A DNA stretch of 64,000 bases from an uncultured Lachnospiraceae bacterium (GTDB lineage Bacteria; Bacillota; Clostridia; Lachnospirales; Lachnospiraceae): positions 1-64,000 of the forward strand of contig CAJUPI010000010.1 of NCBI GenBank assembly GCA_910588125.1, written 5' to 3'. Position numbers and translations under genes: made by a program. Numbering within the stretch: the stretch's first letter is position 1; every line of letters begins with the position of its first letter. Of the stretch, positions 17,430 to 26,448 are shown piece after piece. A model generated the notes under the pieces. It was not told where the DNA came from. It did not search any database and saw nothing but the letters and a program-made list of their open reading frames with translations.

Positions 17430-17900
17430 GTGGAAATCGAACGCAAATACAAAATTGAAACACCCCCTGCCGATTATATGCGCTATCCCTTTCACATCAT
17501 CGAACAGGCATATCTGTGCACCCGGCCGGTAATACGGATCCGCAAACAAGATGACGAATACTATCTGACCTACAAATCCAGCGGCCTGTTATCCAGAGAA
17601 GAGTACAACCTCCCTCTGACAAAAGAAGCATATGGCCATCTTCTCCCCAAGGCAGACGGTATCGTCCTCACAAAAACACGCTATCGGATCCCCCTCGCCA
17701 CACAAAAAGAAAAATCCAGCCTCACCATTGAGCTGGATATATTTTCAGGAGCCTACGAGGGCCTGATCCTGGCGGAGGTAGAATTCCCCACCGAGGAGGC
17801 CGCACTTTCCTTCATCCCTCCTGACTGGTTTGGACAAGATGTCACATTTACCGGAGAATATCAAAACAGCCGTTTAAGCCAGGGCATTACCCCCGTTTAA
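17430..17900 (+). CDS. CYTH-domain protein (triphosphate tunnel family)
   Basis: A 156-residue protein starting with GTG, preceded by AGGAGG at 8 nt. The N-terminal EIERKYK is the ExExK motif that defines the CYTH / triphosphate tunnel metalloenzyme family. Alternating charged strands (VIRIRKQDDEYYLTYK, LTIELDIF, ILAEVEFP) fit the eight-stranded tunnel that binds triphosphates with divalent metal. Small bacterial members are often tripolyphosphatases or of unknown role, and substrate cannot be decided here. Its stop overlaps the stop of the facing gene by 4 bp. Confidence 0.87.
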   Translation: MEIERKYKIETPPADYMRYPFHIIEQAYLCTRPVIRIRKQDDEYYLTYKSSGLLSREEYNLPLTKEAYGHLLPKADGIVLTKTRYRIPLATQKEKSSLTIELDIFSGAYEGLILAEVEFPTEEAALSFIPPDWFGQDVTFTGEYQNSRLSQGITPV

Positions 17901-18163
17901 TGATCCAGCATCCCTAGAACCACCACGGCCGCCAGCACAGCCAAAAGGACTCCGATGATCACATCCAACTGGCGTACTGTCAGAGGAATCCGGTCATAAA
18001 GCCGTTCCTTCAAAGGCAGGCTGGCGCGGTATTCTTTCAAAAGTTCATTTTCTCTTTTCAGACGCTCATTTTCTTGCTCCAGCTCTGACAATTTGCTCTC
18101 CGTTCCCGCCCCTTCTTCTCTGTTTTCAGCAAAGCCATTCTCCTCTACCGATTGCTTCTCCAT
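17897..18163 (-). CDS. Small coiled-coil protein with C-terminal membrane anchor
   Basis: An 88-residue protein with no family I recognise. A charged segment is followed by a predicted coiled coil (LSELEQENERLKRENELL, about residues 23-40) and a single C-terminal transmembrane helix (IIGVLLAVLAAVVVLGML) ending two residues before the stop, so the bulk would face the cytoplasm. The start at 18163 is chosen for GGAGAGGGG seven bases upstream. The frame stays open to 18220 and 18235, but those starts lie in or next to repeat B1, whose inverted-repeat end supplies an ATG and a GGAG. It may have a longer, MITE-derived N-terminus. Confidence 0.6.
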   Translation of the reverse strand: MEKQSVEENGFAENREEGAGTESKLSELEQENERLKRENELLKEYRASLPLKERLYDRIPLTVRQLDVIIGVLLAVLAAVVVLGMLDH

Positions 18164-18202
18164 AGCGGTTCCCCTCTCCATATATAATTTTTCAGCACTC
18201 TG

Positions 18203-18424
18203 CCATTCATCCAATGTCATTAAGTTTATCTCCAAGAATACTCAGCCAGGGAAAAAGGAGCGGGAAGCGGCGGGAACTGATCTGCGGCTTTTGACTTTGC
18301 AGGGATTTTAGGAATTCTTGATCCCGAAACCGGAAAAAGCAGCAGATTATTTCCCACCGCTTCCCGCTCCTTTTTCCCTGGCGTACCTTCTGAGAAAATT
18401 AATTAAATGCCATTGGCCATTCAT
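18203..18424. mobile_element. Family B MITE-like element, copy B1, with 8-bp target duplication
   Basis: The element spans 18211-18416 and is flanked by the direct repeat CCATTCAT at 18203-18210 and 18417-18424. Its ends are CCAATG and CATTGG. Imperfect terminal inverted repeats run inward for about 30 bp and lead into a perfect 24-bp inverted pair: the 20-mer CAGGGAAAAAGGAGCGGGAA plus GCGG, and its complement. No coding capacity exists in the 206 bp. With the following terminator it fills the gap between the small coiled-coil gene and mglC. Confidence 0.85.
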
Positions 18425-18439
18425 CCGGCCCAAACAAAT

Positions 18440-18495
18440 GCAGCCGGGGAATTCTGGGGCGCTGATAAAAATACCCTCTTGCATTCCCCGGCTGC
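18440..18495 (-). terminator. Terminator of the mglBAC operon
   Basis: A perfect 12-bp stem GCAGCCGGGGAA/TTCCCCGGCTGC with a 32-nt loop, followed on the minus strand by ATTTGTTTGG. It begins 40 bp after the mglC stop codon. Confidence 0.75.
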
Positions 18496-18535
18496 GGCTC
18501 CTTTGTCACTTTTCTTTTAATAAGCCTGCCGTCTT

Positions 18536-19531
18536 TTATTTCTTCGCAATATACTTGCGGATATCCAGTGCGATTGCCACTACGATTACGATACCCTGAG
18601 CAATATACTGATAGTTCGGGTCAATTCCCAAAAACTGTAAACAGGTCTTTAAAAGCTCAAATACCAGCACGCCGATAACCACGCCGGATACCCGTCCGAT
18701 ACCGCCATTTACGGATACGCCGCCGATCGTACAGGCTGCGATAGCCTCCAGCTCATAACCATTACCGGTATTTACGCCGGCGCCGCCAGACTTGGCACCC
18801 AGAAGAAAGCCGGCAATTGCATAAAGGGCAGCAGCTGATACATAGATGATAATCTTTGTCTTTTTTACATTGACACCGGCCACCTCTGCCGCCGCCTCGT
18901 TACCGCCGATCGCGTACATATATTTGCCATGACGAGTATAGTTGTAAATGAACCACATGATTGCGCCGATCACGATGGCAATGATGAACAGATAGGGGAA
19001 CAGCCCAAACAGTTTACCATTGGCAATCACGGTATAATCAGTACGATAGCCGCCCAGCGGAACCGACTTTGTGTAAACCAGGTTGATACCGTAGATAATC
19101 ATCTGCATACCGAGAGTTCCGATAAATGCCGGTACACTTAAGTAAGCTACCACTACGCCATTGATCAGGCCAAAAATACAGCAGACTGCCACACAGATCA
19201 ACAGGATCAGCCAAACATTCAACTCCGGAAAGCTGCTCGTCAGCTCAAAACGGCCGCTGTAATCTGCTCTCTGCAAAAGAGTACCGGCCAGACAGGCAGC
19301 CAAACCTACAGAACGCCCGGCGGAAAGGTCGGTTCCTTTGGTAATCAGACATCCGGAAACACCGATCGCAATGATGAAACGGCATGCCACATTAATGGAA
19401 ATATTGCTGAAATTACTCATACTGAAGAAATTATCCTTGGTAATTCCCACAATCAGAACCATCACCAAAATCAAGATCACAATACCATTGTTGATCAGGA
19501 TATCCACTACATTTGTTTTCTTGGTATTCAT
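18536..19531 (-). CDS. mglC: Galactose/methyl-galactoside ABC importer, permease MglC
   Basis: A 331-residue membrane protein of the RbsC/MglC family with about ten hydrophobic segments. The motifs GTDLSAGRSVGLAA and AIAACTIGGVSVNGGIGRVSG are the family's conserved loops contacting the ATPase. It forms the sugar channel with MglA and MglB. The ATG at 19531 is chosen because AGGAGG has 8-nt spacing to it; an ATG two codons earlier is too close to the site. It is the last gene of mglBAC and is followed by a terminator. Confidence 0.93.
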   Translation of the reverse strand: MNTKKTNVVDILINNGIVILILVMVLIVGITKDNFFSMSNFSNISINVACRFIIAIGVSGCLITKGTDLSAGRSVGLAACLAGTLLQRADYSGRFELTSSFPELNVWLILLICVAVCCIFGLINGVVVAYLSVPAFIGTLGMQMIIYGINLVYTKSVPLGGYRTDYTVIANGKLFGLFPYLFIIAIVIGAIMWFIYNYTRHGKYMYAIGGNEAAAEVAGVNVKKTKIIIYVSAAALYAIAGFLLGAKSGGAGVNTGNGYELEAIAACTIGGVSVNGGIGRVSGVVIGVLVFELLKTCLQFLGIDPNYQYIAQGIVIVVAIALDIRKYIAKK

Positions 19532-19549
19532 TCTCATTTCCTCCTCTTC

Positions 19550-21058
19550 CTAAAACTTGGTCGCGTAGCTCATGATACGCTCCTGCGTTGCTTCCTCACC
19601 TTGTACCTCGCCGGTAATGTGTCCGTTACACATAACGAGAATCCGGTTGGAGACGCCAATCAGCTCCGGCATTTCCGAAGATATCATGATAATGCCCTTA
19701 CCCTGCTTCGCCAGCTCGATCATAATCTGATAGATCTCATACTTCGCGCCGACATCGATACCACGAGTCGGTTCATCCATGATCAAAATATCCGGATTAT
19801 TGGCCAGCCAGCGGGAGATCAATACTTTCTGCTGGTTACCGCCGGACAAAGACTGTATCAGTGTCTTGCTGTCAGGCGTCTTAATCGAAAGCTTTGCCAC
19901 GTTATCTTGTACCAGTTGCTCGATCTTGCCCTTATTGAGCTTTACCCCCACCTCGAGATACTGATCCAAGGAGGAAATAGATACGTTATCTGCGATGGAG
20001 AGACAACCCAGAATCCCGGTTCCCCGACGGTCCTCAGTGATCATGCCGATCCCGCCGCGGATGGCATCCTGCGGGCGCCGGATATTCATCTTCTGGCCCT
20101 TGATATAAACCTCACCGCTGCTGATATGACGCATACCAAAGATTGCCTCCATCAGCTCGGTCCGCTGAGCACCTACCAGACCGCCAAAGCCCAGGATCTC
20201 TCCCCGGCGGAGCTGGAAAGAACAGTCCTGGAACGAACGCTCATGAATACTGGAATAACCCTTTACTTCCAGAAGGACCTCACCCACGGCCGCATCGTTC
20301 TTCGGCGGATAGATATTGGTCAGCTCACGGCCTACCATCTGCTTGACAATCTCTTCATCCGTGATATCATTCATGTTCCAGGAGCCCACATATGTACCGT
20401 CACGCATAATCGTGATATCATCACAGATCTCCCGGATCTCCGCCATCTTGTGAGAAATATAAACCAACGACACTCCCCTGGACTTCAGATCCCGGATAAT
20501 TCGGAAGAGTGCTTCTACTTCATTGTCTGTAAGAGAGGATGTCGGCTCATCCAGAATCACTACCCTTGCCTGCAAAGAAACGGCCTTGGCGATCTCCACC
20601 GACTGCATCTGTGCAATAGACATGCTGCCCAGCTTTGCCTTGGGGTTGTAAGGCATCTTCACATCATCCAGCCATTTGGCCGTCTCCTCAAACATCTTCT
20701 TGTGGTCCACCACCTGAAACGGCCCGAACTTCTTCGTCGGATAGCGGCCGGCATACATATTCTCTGCCACCGTCCTCTCCGGTATCGGCTGCAATTCCTG
20801 GTGAACCATCGCCAGCCCCTTATGCAGCGCCTCATCCGGGTTGTGGATATCCACCCGCTCTCCGTCCAGATAAACCTCGCCCTCATCCATATGATAAATA
20901 CCAAACAGGCACTTCATCAATGTGGATTTCCCTGCACCGTTCTCCCCCATCAACGCATGGACAGTACCCGGACGGACGTTTAAGTTGATCTTATCCAGAG
21001 CCTTTACGCCAGGGAAGCTTTTGGAAACTCCTCGCATTTCCAGTCTGTACTCTGCCAT
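19550..21058 (-). CDS. mglA: Galactose/methyl-galactoside ABC importer, ATPase MglA
   Basis: A 502-residue duplicated ATPase. The first half has Walker A GENGAGKST near residue 38-46 and Walker B VVILDEPT; the second half has a degenerate A site (GGLVGAQRTEL) but an intact signature LSGGNQQK and LIMDEPTRGIDVG, exactly the asymmetry of MglA/RbsA proteins. It powers sugar uptake with MglB and MglC. The start at 21058 has AGGAG eight bases upstream; fifteen further open codons are unlikely to be used. The gap to mglB is 82 bp. Confidence 0.95.
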   Translation of the reverse strand: MAEYRLEMRGVSKSFPGVKALDKINLNVRPGTVHALMGENGAGKSTLMKCLFGIYHMDEGEVYLDGERVDIHNPDEALHKGLAMVHQELQPIPERTVAENMYAGRYPTKKFGPFQVVDHKKMFEETAKWLDDVKMPYNPKAKLGSMSIAQMQSVEIAKAVSLQARVVILDEPTSSLTDNEVEALFRIIRDLKSRGVSLVYISHKMAEIREICDDITIMRDGTYVGSWNMNDITDEEIVKQMVGRELTNIYPPKNDAAVGEVLLEVKGYSSIHERSFQDCSFQLRRGEILGFGGLVGAQRTELMEAIFGMRHISSGEVYIKGQKMNIRRPQDAIRGGIGMITEDRRGTGILGCLSIADNVSISSLDQYLEVGVKLNKGKIEQLVQDNVAKLSIKTPDSKTLIQSLSGGNQQKVLISRWLANNPDILIMDEPTRGIDVGAKYEIYQIMIELAKQGKGIIMISSEMPELIGVSNRILVMCNGHITGEVQGEEATQERIMSYATKF

Positions 21059-21140
21059 CCCATTCTCTCCTTTCATAAAATCGGGTGTGCCTTGCGGACA
21101 CACCCGACACTTTTCCTTTTATTCACCCGTTGCTCAGGTC

Positions 21141-22286
21141 TTATTTGATGAGTTCCAGAACCTCGCCTGCATTCTCCGGAGTAACCTTTACATAGTCAAC
21201 CATGTATACGTTATCCACATCCTTACCATTGACGAAATCCATCGCCTTGTCAGCGGCAGTGTGAGCCTGGCCAAAGTAATCGTTGAATACGGTACCGGTC
21301 ATCTTGCCGTTCATAACGTGCTCCACAACCTCAACCAAAGCATCAACACCTACCAGATAGATATCTTCATTCACCTTTCTGCCGGCTGCCTCGATCGCCT
21401 GCAGAGCTCCCAGTGCCATTGCATCGTTGTTACAGAATACTACGTCGATCTTGGCGCCATGCTGAGACAGTGCATTGGCAGTGATCTCCTGGCCCTTAGT
21501 CTGATCCCAGTCACCACGCATCTTTACCAGCTCCTCTACCTCAACGCCAGCTGCGGTCAGAGCCTCGATGGACTTCTCCGTTCTGTACTGGGCATCTACG
21601 TTCTCCGGATCACCCTGAACCATGATGTAACGAACAACGCCGTCGCCGTCTGCATCGCCCTTATTCTCCAGCTCTGCGATCTCCTCGCCCTGGAACGTAC
21701 CGGACTGTCTTGCGTCAGCGCCTACGTAGGTAGCCTTGATTCCTTCGTCTACCCAAGCCTGCTCTCTCTCTGCCTCCGGCTCACGGTTGATATAGACAAC
21801 CGGGATGCCAGCTGCGTTACACTCCTCGGTAACGGTCGGCTCAGAAGAAGCCTGTACCAGGTTGATGATCATCACGTCATATCCCTGGGTGATGAAGTTA
21901 CGAATCTGGTTCATCTGCTCGCCCTGGTCGTTCTTACCATCCATGATGGAAATGTTCTCTTCCTTCACGCCGATCTCTTCTACCAGATACTTCTTCAACT
22001 CTTCGCGATACAGGGTCATGAAGTTATCAGCGAACTGATAAATAGAAATACCAACCTTGACCTCAGCCGGATCCTTGCCCTCTACCGTGGCTGCTGCGTC
22101 TGCTGCGGTAGTCTCTGCTTCTTCCTTTGCTGCTGCGGTAGTCTCAGCCTCAGCCGGTGCTGCGGTGGTAGCCTCTGTCGCCGGTGCCGCAGTGGTTTCA
22201 GCCGGCTTGCTGCCGCCACATGCCGCAAGTGACAGTACCATGCAGGATGCCAGTGCCATAGCGGTTACTTTCCTTGTCAATCTCAT
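21141..22286 (-). CDS. mglB: Galactose-binding lipoprotein MglB
   Basis: A 381-residue sugar-binding protein. The signal peptide ends in LSLAAC (lipidated Cys23), then a Thr/Ala/Glu-rich linker to about residue 70. The mature part starts VKVGISIYQFADNF. The loop DADGDGVVRYIMVQGD matches the calcium-binding loop and following strand of MglB proteins, and the CNNDAMALGALQA and VGVDA motifs are typical ligand-pocket regions. Galactose or glucose is the likely ligand. It is first in mglBAC with its own promoter, so it should be the most expressed of the three genes. Confidence 0.93.
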   Translation of the reverse strand: MRLTRKVTAMALASCMVLSLAACGGSKPAETTAAPATEATTAAPAEAETTAAAKEEAETTAADAAATVEGKDPAEVKVGISIYQFADNFMTLYREELKKYLVEEIGVKEENISIMDGKNDQGEQMNQIRNFITQGYDVMIINLVQASSEPTVTEECNAAGIPVVYINREPEAEREQAWVDEGIKATYVGADARQSGTFQGEEIAELENKGDADGDGVVRYIMVQGDPENVDAQYRTEKSIEALTAAGVEVEELVKMRGDWDQTKGQEITANALSQHGAKIDVVFCNNDAMALGALQAIEAAGRKVNEDIYLVGVDALVEVVEHVMNGKMTGTVFNDYFGQAHTAADKAMDFVNGKDVDNVYMVDYVKVTPENAGEVLELIK

Positions 22287-22356
22287 GTCGAAAATCCTCC
22301 CTTTATTATGGATTTGTATTGTTCGGCTTTGGCAATATTGCCTTGCCGATGACCAT

Positions 22357-22385
22357 ATTATAATAGATTTTTATCAATTTTTCCA
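22357..22385 (-). promoter_or_regulatory. Promoter of mglBAC with phased A-tracts
   Basis: On the minus strand TGGAAA, a 17-bp spacer and consensus TATAAT. Six T/A tracts of 4-7 bases, centred near 22370, 22380, 22394, 22403, 22413 and 22424, run upstream and through the promoter at close to helical spacing, a pattern that bends DNA. Confidence 0.6.
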
Positions 22386-22529
22386 TAAGATTTTTTTCGA
22401 TTTTTTATAGATTTTCTTCGATTTTTCCATATATTACCGAAAAACCGGCCCAAAACGCTTCTCAACCGGGCAAAAGATATACGTTATCACCGACAACACC
22501 AAAATTTCGCCGGGCTCCGTTCGTCAAAT

Positions 22530-23546
22530 TCACTCGCCCGTAATAATCTCCTGCGGCGACCAGTAATATTTGCCGTTTTCCAGAGAAAGCTCTTCTAAAA
22601 CCGGCTGTTTCAATGCCTTTGATGCAGCAATAGAAAATATCGCCTTGGCATATTGTTCCTTGTCTGCCGATACCGTCCCCATCAGCTTTCCTGCCTGCAC
22701 TGCCTCCACCCCGGGCGTAGTGCCGTCGATTCCCACCAGCCTGACATTCTTCTTTCCCGCCCGTTCCAGTGCGTCAATCGCTCCTAACGCCATATCATCG
22801 TTATTGCACACCACAAGCTCAATCATATCCGGATACTCTTCCAACCACTGCTCCATCAATGCCGAAGCCTGGCTTCGCTCCCAGTTGGCTATGCCGCCGG
22901 TGAGCTTTTCGATCGGCACCCCGCCATCTTTCAATGTCTGAATGGACCACTCCGTACGGATCAGCGAATCCTGATGACTGCTCTCTCCCTCTAACATTAC
23001 ATAGCTGACCACCCCGTCTCCGTTCCTGTCCAGGCTGGAAGGATCCTTCCGGTACTGATCCACCACAATGCTTCCCTGCAGCGTCGCAGACTCCTTGGCC
23101 ACTGCTCCTACATAATAGAGCTGATCCCAGCGAGCCATATCCTCCTCCACCGGCTGACGGTTAAAAAAAACTACCGGAATTCCGGCGGTCATTGCTTTGT
23201 CAATCATCGCGGAAGCCGCCGTCCGGTCTACCGGATTGATGCACATCACATCGCATCCCAGCGAGATAAAACGCTCAACCTGATTATTCTGGGTATTCTG
23301 ACTCCCCTTGGCGTCTTGAATGTCCAGGGTCACTTTGATTCCATGCTCCTGCTCATACTCCTTTGCACAGTTCTCCATTTCTCCCCGGATATTATTGATA
23401 AATGTATCATCTCCCCGATACAGGCTCACCCCAATCCGCAAGGACTTTTTCGTCTCCTCTGCCTTCAGGCCTCCGCAGCCAGACAATACGATCAACATAC
23501 ATAAACCAACCAAAAAATAATGGCATGCCCTGCTTCTTCCTCCCAT
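22530..23546 (-). CDS. Second galactose-binding-like lipoprotein
   Basis: A 338-residue periplasmic-binding-type lipoprotein (VLSGC, lipidated Cys24) with the same plan as MglB: a LRIGVSLYRGDDTF opening, a LDRNGDGVVSYVMLEGE calcium-like loop, and VVCNNDDMALGAIDA. Unlike MglB it has almost no linker after the lipid anchor. It lies 55 bp downstream of the membrane-anchored sensor-type binding protein and 243 bp upstream of mglB. It may be an alternative binding protein for MglAC or part of the sensing chain; the sequence does not settle which. Confidence 0.85.
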   Translation of the reverse strand: MGGRSRACHYFLVGLCMLIVLSGCGGLKAEETKKSLRIGVSLYRGDDTFINNIRGEMENCAKEYEQEHGIKVTLDIQDAKGSQNTQNNQVERFISLGCDVMCINPVDRTAASAMIDKAMTAGIPVVFFNRQPVEEDMARWDQLYYVGAVAKESATLQGSIVVDQYRKDPSSLDRNGDGVVSYVMLEGESSHQDSLIRTEWSIQTLKDGGVPIEKLTGGIANWERSQASALMEQWLEEYPDMIELVVCNNDDMALGAIDALERAGKKNVRLVGIDGTTPGVEAVQAGKLMGTVSADKEQYAKAIFSIAASKALKQPVLEELSLENGKYYWSPQEIITGE

Positions 23547-23601
23547 CCCTTCACCCCCGGCTTTTTATCATTTTCCTGCCCGATCAGGAAAACTGCTCTT
23601 C

Positions 23602-24579
23602 TCATTCGATTGGGTACAGCAGCTTTTCATACTCGGTTCTGCGCAAATCTTCTCGCCTGATATAATGGCTCTCCAGGTATCCCAATGCCGGAACCGGCTG
23701 ATTGCCGGCCAGCTTTACCGCCGTGCTCACGCTCAGATATCCGGCGGTAAAATCATCGGTAATGCTCAGTCCCTGAATCACTCCCCGATCCAGGTAGTTG
23801 AGCAGGCGGACCGTGGTTCCCCGCCCATACAGTCCGCCGGCGCCCTCCGGCCTCTCACTGTCTGACAAAACCTGAGCCGCCTCAGTTAAGCTTACCGGAT
23901 CCAGCGCAATCATCACCGCCCGGCCAAAATCCTGTTCCCACACCGCCTTCACCTGCTGCTTTTGTTCCCCCGCCCGGCTGCTCGGTAAAAAAGTCACTTC
24001 ACAGTCCGCCGCAGAAAACACATTCTCAATCCCATCCGCAAACTGCCGGCTTATCTGATCCGGCTGCCGCTTGCCAAGCAGATAAAACCGCTGCCCGGGC
24101 GGCTGCTCTGCCAGCACCTGTCCGGCCAGTTCCTGTCCCATCTGATAATAGTCAAAAGTAATCCGGGCCGACAGCTCATCTCCCACCGAAGAAAGCTCCG
24201 AATTTAAAAAGACCAGTGGGACGCTCACCCGCTTATCTGCCTGCATCTGCAAGATCTGCCCAGAATCCACCGGCGACACCACAAGCGCCCGGCTTCCATC
24301 CTGCTGCTCCCGCAAAATCAGCTCCTCCTGCTGTTCTCTGCTCCCCTCATCGTACAAAGTGATAAAGCTGACATCCACATTGTACTCAATGGCCGCCCGG
24401 TCCATGCCTTTGCGGAAATTGACATAGTTGTCATCCACGGTATCCTCCACGATCACCGAGATCGCATAAATCTGCGCCTTCTTCTCTTTGATAATCAGAT
24501 CGGTAGAGGACAAAAGAAATAAAAGCACCAGCACCATCCCATACAAAATCCAGAAGACTCTCTCCTTGTGGTTACTCAT
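23602..24579 (-). CDS. Membrane-anchored periplasmic-binding-like protein (sensor partner)
   Basis: A 325-residue protein with one N-terminal transmembrane segment (about residues 9-27) and no lipobox, followed by a sugar-binding Peripla_BP_4-like domain (IYAISVIVEDTVDDNYVNF, ALVVSPVDSG, SITDDFTAGYLSV). Its ATG overlaps the sensor kinase stop by 4 bp, so the two are translationally coupled. Such anchored binding proteins encoded with LytS-type kinases and AraC regulators act as the ligand-sensing third component. Here the likely cue is the sugar imported by Mgl, an inference from position only. Confidence 0.82.
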   Translation of the reverse strand: MSNHKERVFWILYGMVLVLLFLLSSTDLIIKEKKAQIYAISVIVEDTVDDNYVNFRKGMDRAAIEYNVDVSFITLYDEGSREQQEELILREQQDGSRALVVSPVDSGQILQMQADKRVSVPLVFLNSELSSVGDELSARITFDYYQMGQELAGQVLAEQPPGQRFYLLGKRQPDQISRQFADGIENVFSAADCEVTFLPSSRAGEQKQQVKAVWEQDFGRAVMIALDPVSLTEAAQVLSDSERPEGAGGLYGRGTTVRLLNYLDRGVIQGLSITDDFTAGYLSVSTAVKLAGNQPVPALGYLESHYIRREDLRRTEYEKLLYPIE

Positions 24580-26366
24580 GGCTTCTCCCCCTCTGTCAGT
24601 TCCTGATAGGATACTGCCGGCAGGCAGATGTGGATCCGAGTGCCCTCGTCCGGCTCCGAATCTATGGACAGCCCGTATTCCTCACCGAAATACAGGCGTA
24701 TCCGCTCATTGACATTTTTCACTCCAATCCCGGAACCCCGGCGGGAAGAGATATGAGGCTTTCCGGATAAAATCTGCTCCACCTGTTCTCCGGTCATGCC
24801 CAGGCCATTGTCTGCCACCAGAAAACAGAGCTTTCCTTTCTCCAGCCCTGCTTTTACCAGTATTTCACCGTCCCCGTCCATGAATTCCATCCCATGATAG
24901 ATAGCATTCTCCACCAAAGGCTGCAGCATCAGCTTTAAAGAGGCCAGGCCGAGAATCTCCGGCTCCTCTTCAATGCGATAGGTAAATTTATTTTTAAACC
25001 GCATCTGTTGTATCATCAGATAATTGCGCACATGCTCCAGTTCATCCTTCACCGGGATAATGCTCCTTCCCTTACTCAGGCTGATTCGAAAAAAACGTGC
25101 CAGTGCCGTCACCACCCGCACCGCCTCATTCTTCTGCTCATTCTCGATCATCCATACGATAATATCCAGAGTATTATAGAGGAAATGAGGATTGATCTGA
25201 GACTGCAAAGTGTCAAACTCGCTTTTTCGTTTTGATTCGTGCTCTGCCACGATGTCCTGCATTAGTTCCTGTATCCGCTTTGCCATATCGCCTATGGAAC
25301 GCCCCAGATGCTGGATCTCATAAGAACCGCCTGTATAGACCTCCGTATCCAGCTCGCCTGCCTCGATCGCATTGACCGATTTTTCCAGCTCCTGAATCGG
25401 CGCTGTGATGCGGGACGAGATATAAGCATTGATCATTGCCAGCAAAAACACAAAAAACGCCGCCACAAACACTACAAACAATTTCGTCTTAATGCCGTTT
25501 AAAGAAAATCCCCTTTCCGGCATTACGCCGATGATCTTCCATCCAGTATATCCAACGGATTTTACGGCAAGATCCCGCTTTTCCCCCAAATACGTCTCCT
25601 GATAATTGCCGTCCCGGTAGCCGGCCGCCGTTTCCAGATTCTCCTCGGCAAGCCCGGCATCGATCAGCTGCATACGCGGATGGTAAATCAAATCCCCCCA
25701 AGAGCTGACCAGGTAGAGATACCCCCCGTTTCCCATGGCTACATTGTCCAGAAGCTGCTTTAGGCTTCCATAGGTAATATCAATCAGCAGTACTCCCTGA
25801 TCCGTGGCTGTTCCCTGCGTGATCTCCACCGCCCGGGAAAGGGAAATGACCCAGCGATATTGATTCTCGCTATTATCAAAAATATACTGTACATGCGGTA
25901 AACTAAAGTGCAGATTATCCGTACGCTCCAGAGTATTCTGAAACCATTCCTCCCCGGTCACATCCATCCCCGTCTTCAGGCGGGCGGCCGGCATGGCCGC
26001 CAGCAATTCCCCCTCTTTCGAGAGCAGCGCTATGTTGGAAATCTGATCCTTATTATTATCGTAGAGCAGGGTAAACTCGCTGTTTAACGATTTTTCGGAC
26101 AGATCCGCATTTTTAATCACCCCATAGTACAGCGAATCCGACAGCTTCATGATCGTCCGCAGATAAGAATCTACCGAAAGATTTACCTGATTGATCACGG
26201 TCTGGTTCTCCTCCCGAATCGCCTCTGTCAACTGCCCGGCCAGACGCCCGTAAACCGATATCCCGATCAGCAGAATCATTACCAGCGCACTGATTGTAAA
26301 ATAGACAAATATCGTATAACGGATACTGGCTTTCTGAATAAAAACCGGTTTTCTGGTTCTGGCCAT
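24576..26366 (-). CDS. Sensor histidine kinase, LytS/YesM type
   Basis: A 596-residue membrane kinase. Transmembrane helices at about 17-38 and 293-316 flank a dCache-like extracellular sensor; a HAMP linker follows (ITAPIQELEKSVNAI), then the His_kinase domain with phospho-acceptor His394 (QINPHFLYNTLD) and a HATPase domain (NAIYHGMEF, DNGLGMT, GSGIGVKNV). It should phosphorylate the AraC-type regulator encoded just upstream, in response to the anchored binding protein encoded just downstream. Confidence 0.93.
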   Translation of the reverse strand: MARTRKPVFIQKASIRYTIFVYFTISALVMILLIGISVYGRLAGQLTEAIREENQTVINQVNLSVDSYLRTIMKLSDSLYYGVIKNADLSEKSLNSEFTLLYDNNKDQISNIALLSKEGELLAAMPAARLKTGMDVTGEEWFQNTLERTDNLHFSLPHVQYIFDNSENQYRWVISLSRAVEITQGTATDQGVLLIDITYGSLKQLLDNVAMGNGGYLYLVSSWGDLIYHPRMQLIDAGLAEENLETAAGYRDGNYQETYLGEKRDLAVKSVGYTGWKIIGVMPERGFSLNGIKTKLFVVFVAAFFVFLLAMINAYISSRITAPIQELEKSVNAIEAGELDTEVYTGGSYEIQHLGRSIGDMAKRIQELMQDIVAEHESKRKSEFDTLQSQINPHFLYNTLDIIVWMIENEQKNEAVRVVTALARFFRISLSKGRSIIPVKDELEHVRNYLMIQQMRFKNKFTYRIEEEPEILGLASLKLMLQPLVENAIYHGMEFMDGDGEILVKAGLEKGKLCFLVADNGLGMTGEQVEQILSGKPHISSRRGSGIGVKNVNERIRLYFGEEYGLSIDSEPDEGTRIHICLPAVSYQELTEGEKP

Positions 26367-26448
26367 GAGTTCCTCCTGCTATTCTCCATATCATCCGAAA
26401 ATCTCTTTGTCTCCGCCGGTATCCGGTTTTGTCCTTTGTCCCGTTTGC

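Larger units (their letters stand above)
18164..18535. other. Gene-free stretch between the coiled-coil gene and mglC
   Basis: It holds the family B element B1 and, at 18440-18495, the terminator of mglBAC. I see no further gene or RNA in it. Confidence 0.7.

Noticed and set aside
19601..20983. A 460-codon open frame on the plus strand opposite mglA
   Set aside because: It is antisense to a clear MglA gene, has low-complexity His/Leu/Gln-rich translation and no family motif or ribosome site.
20922..22232. A 436-codon plus-strand frame opposite mglB and the 5' end of mglA
   Set aside because: It is a shadow of codon-biased genes; its translation ends in a Ser/Cys/Leu-rich stretch that mirrors the Thr/Ala linker of MglB.
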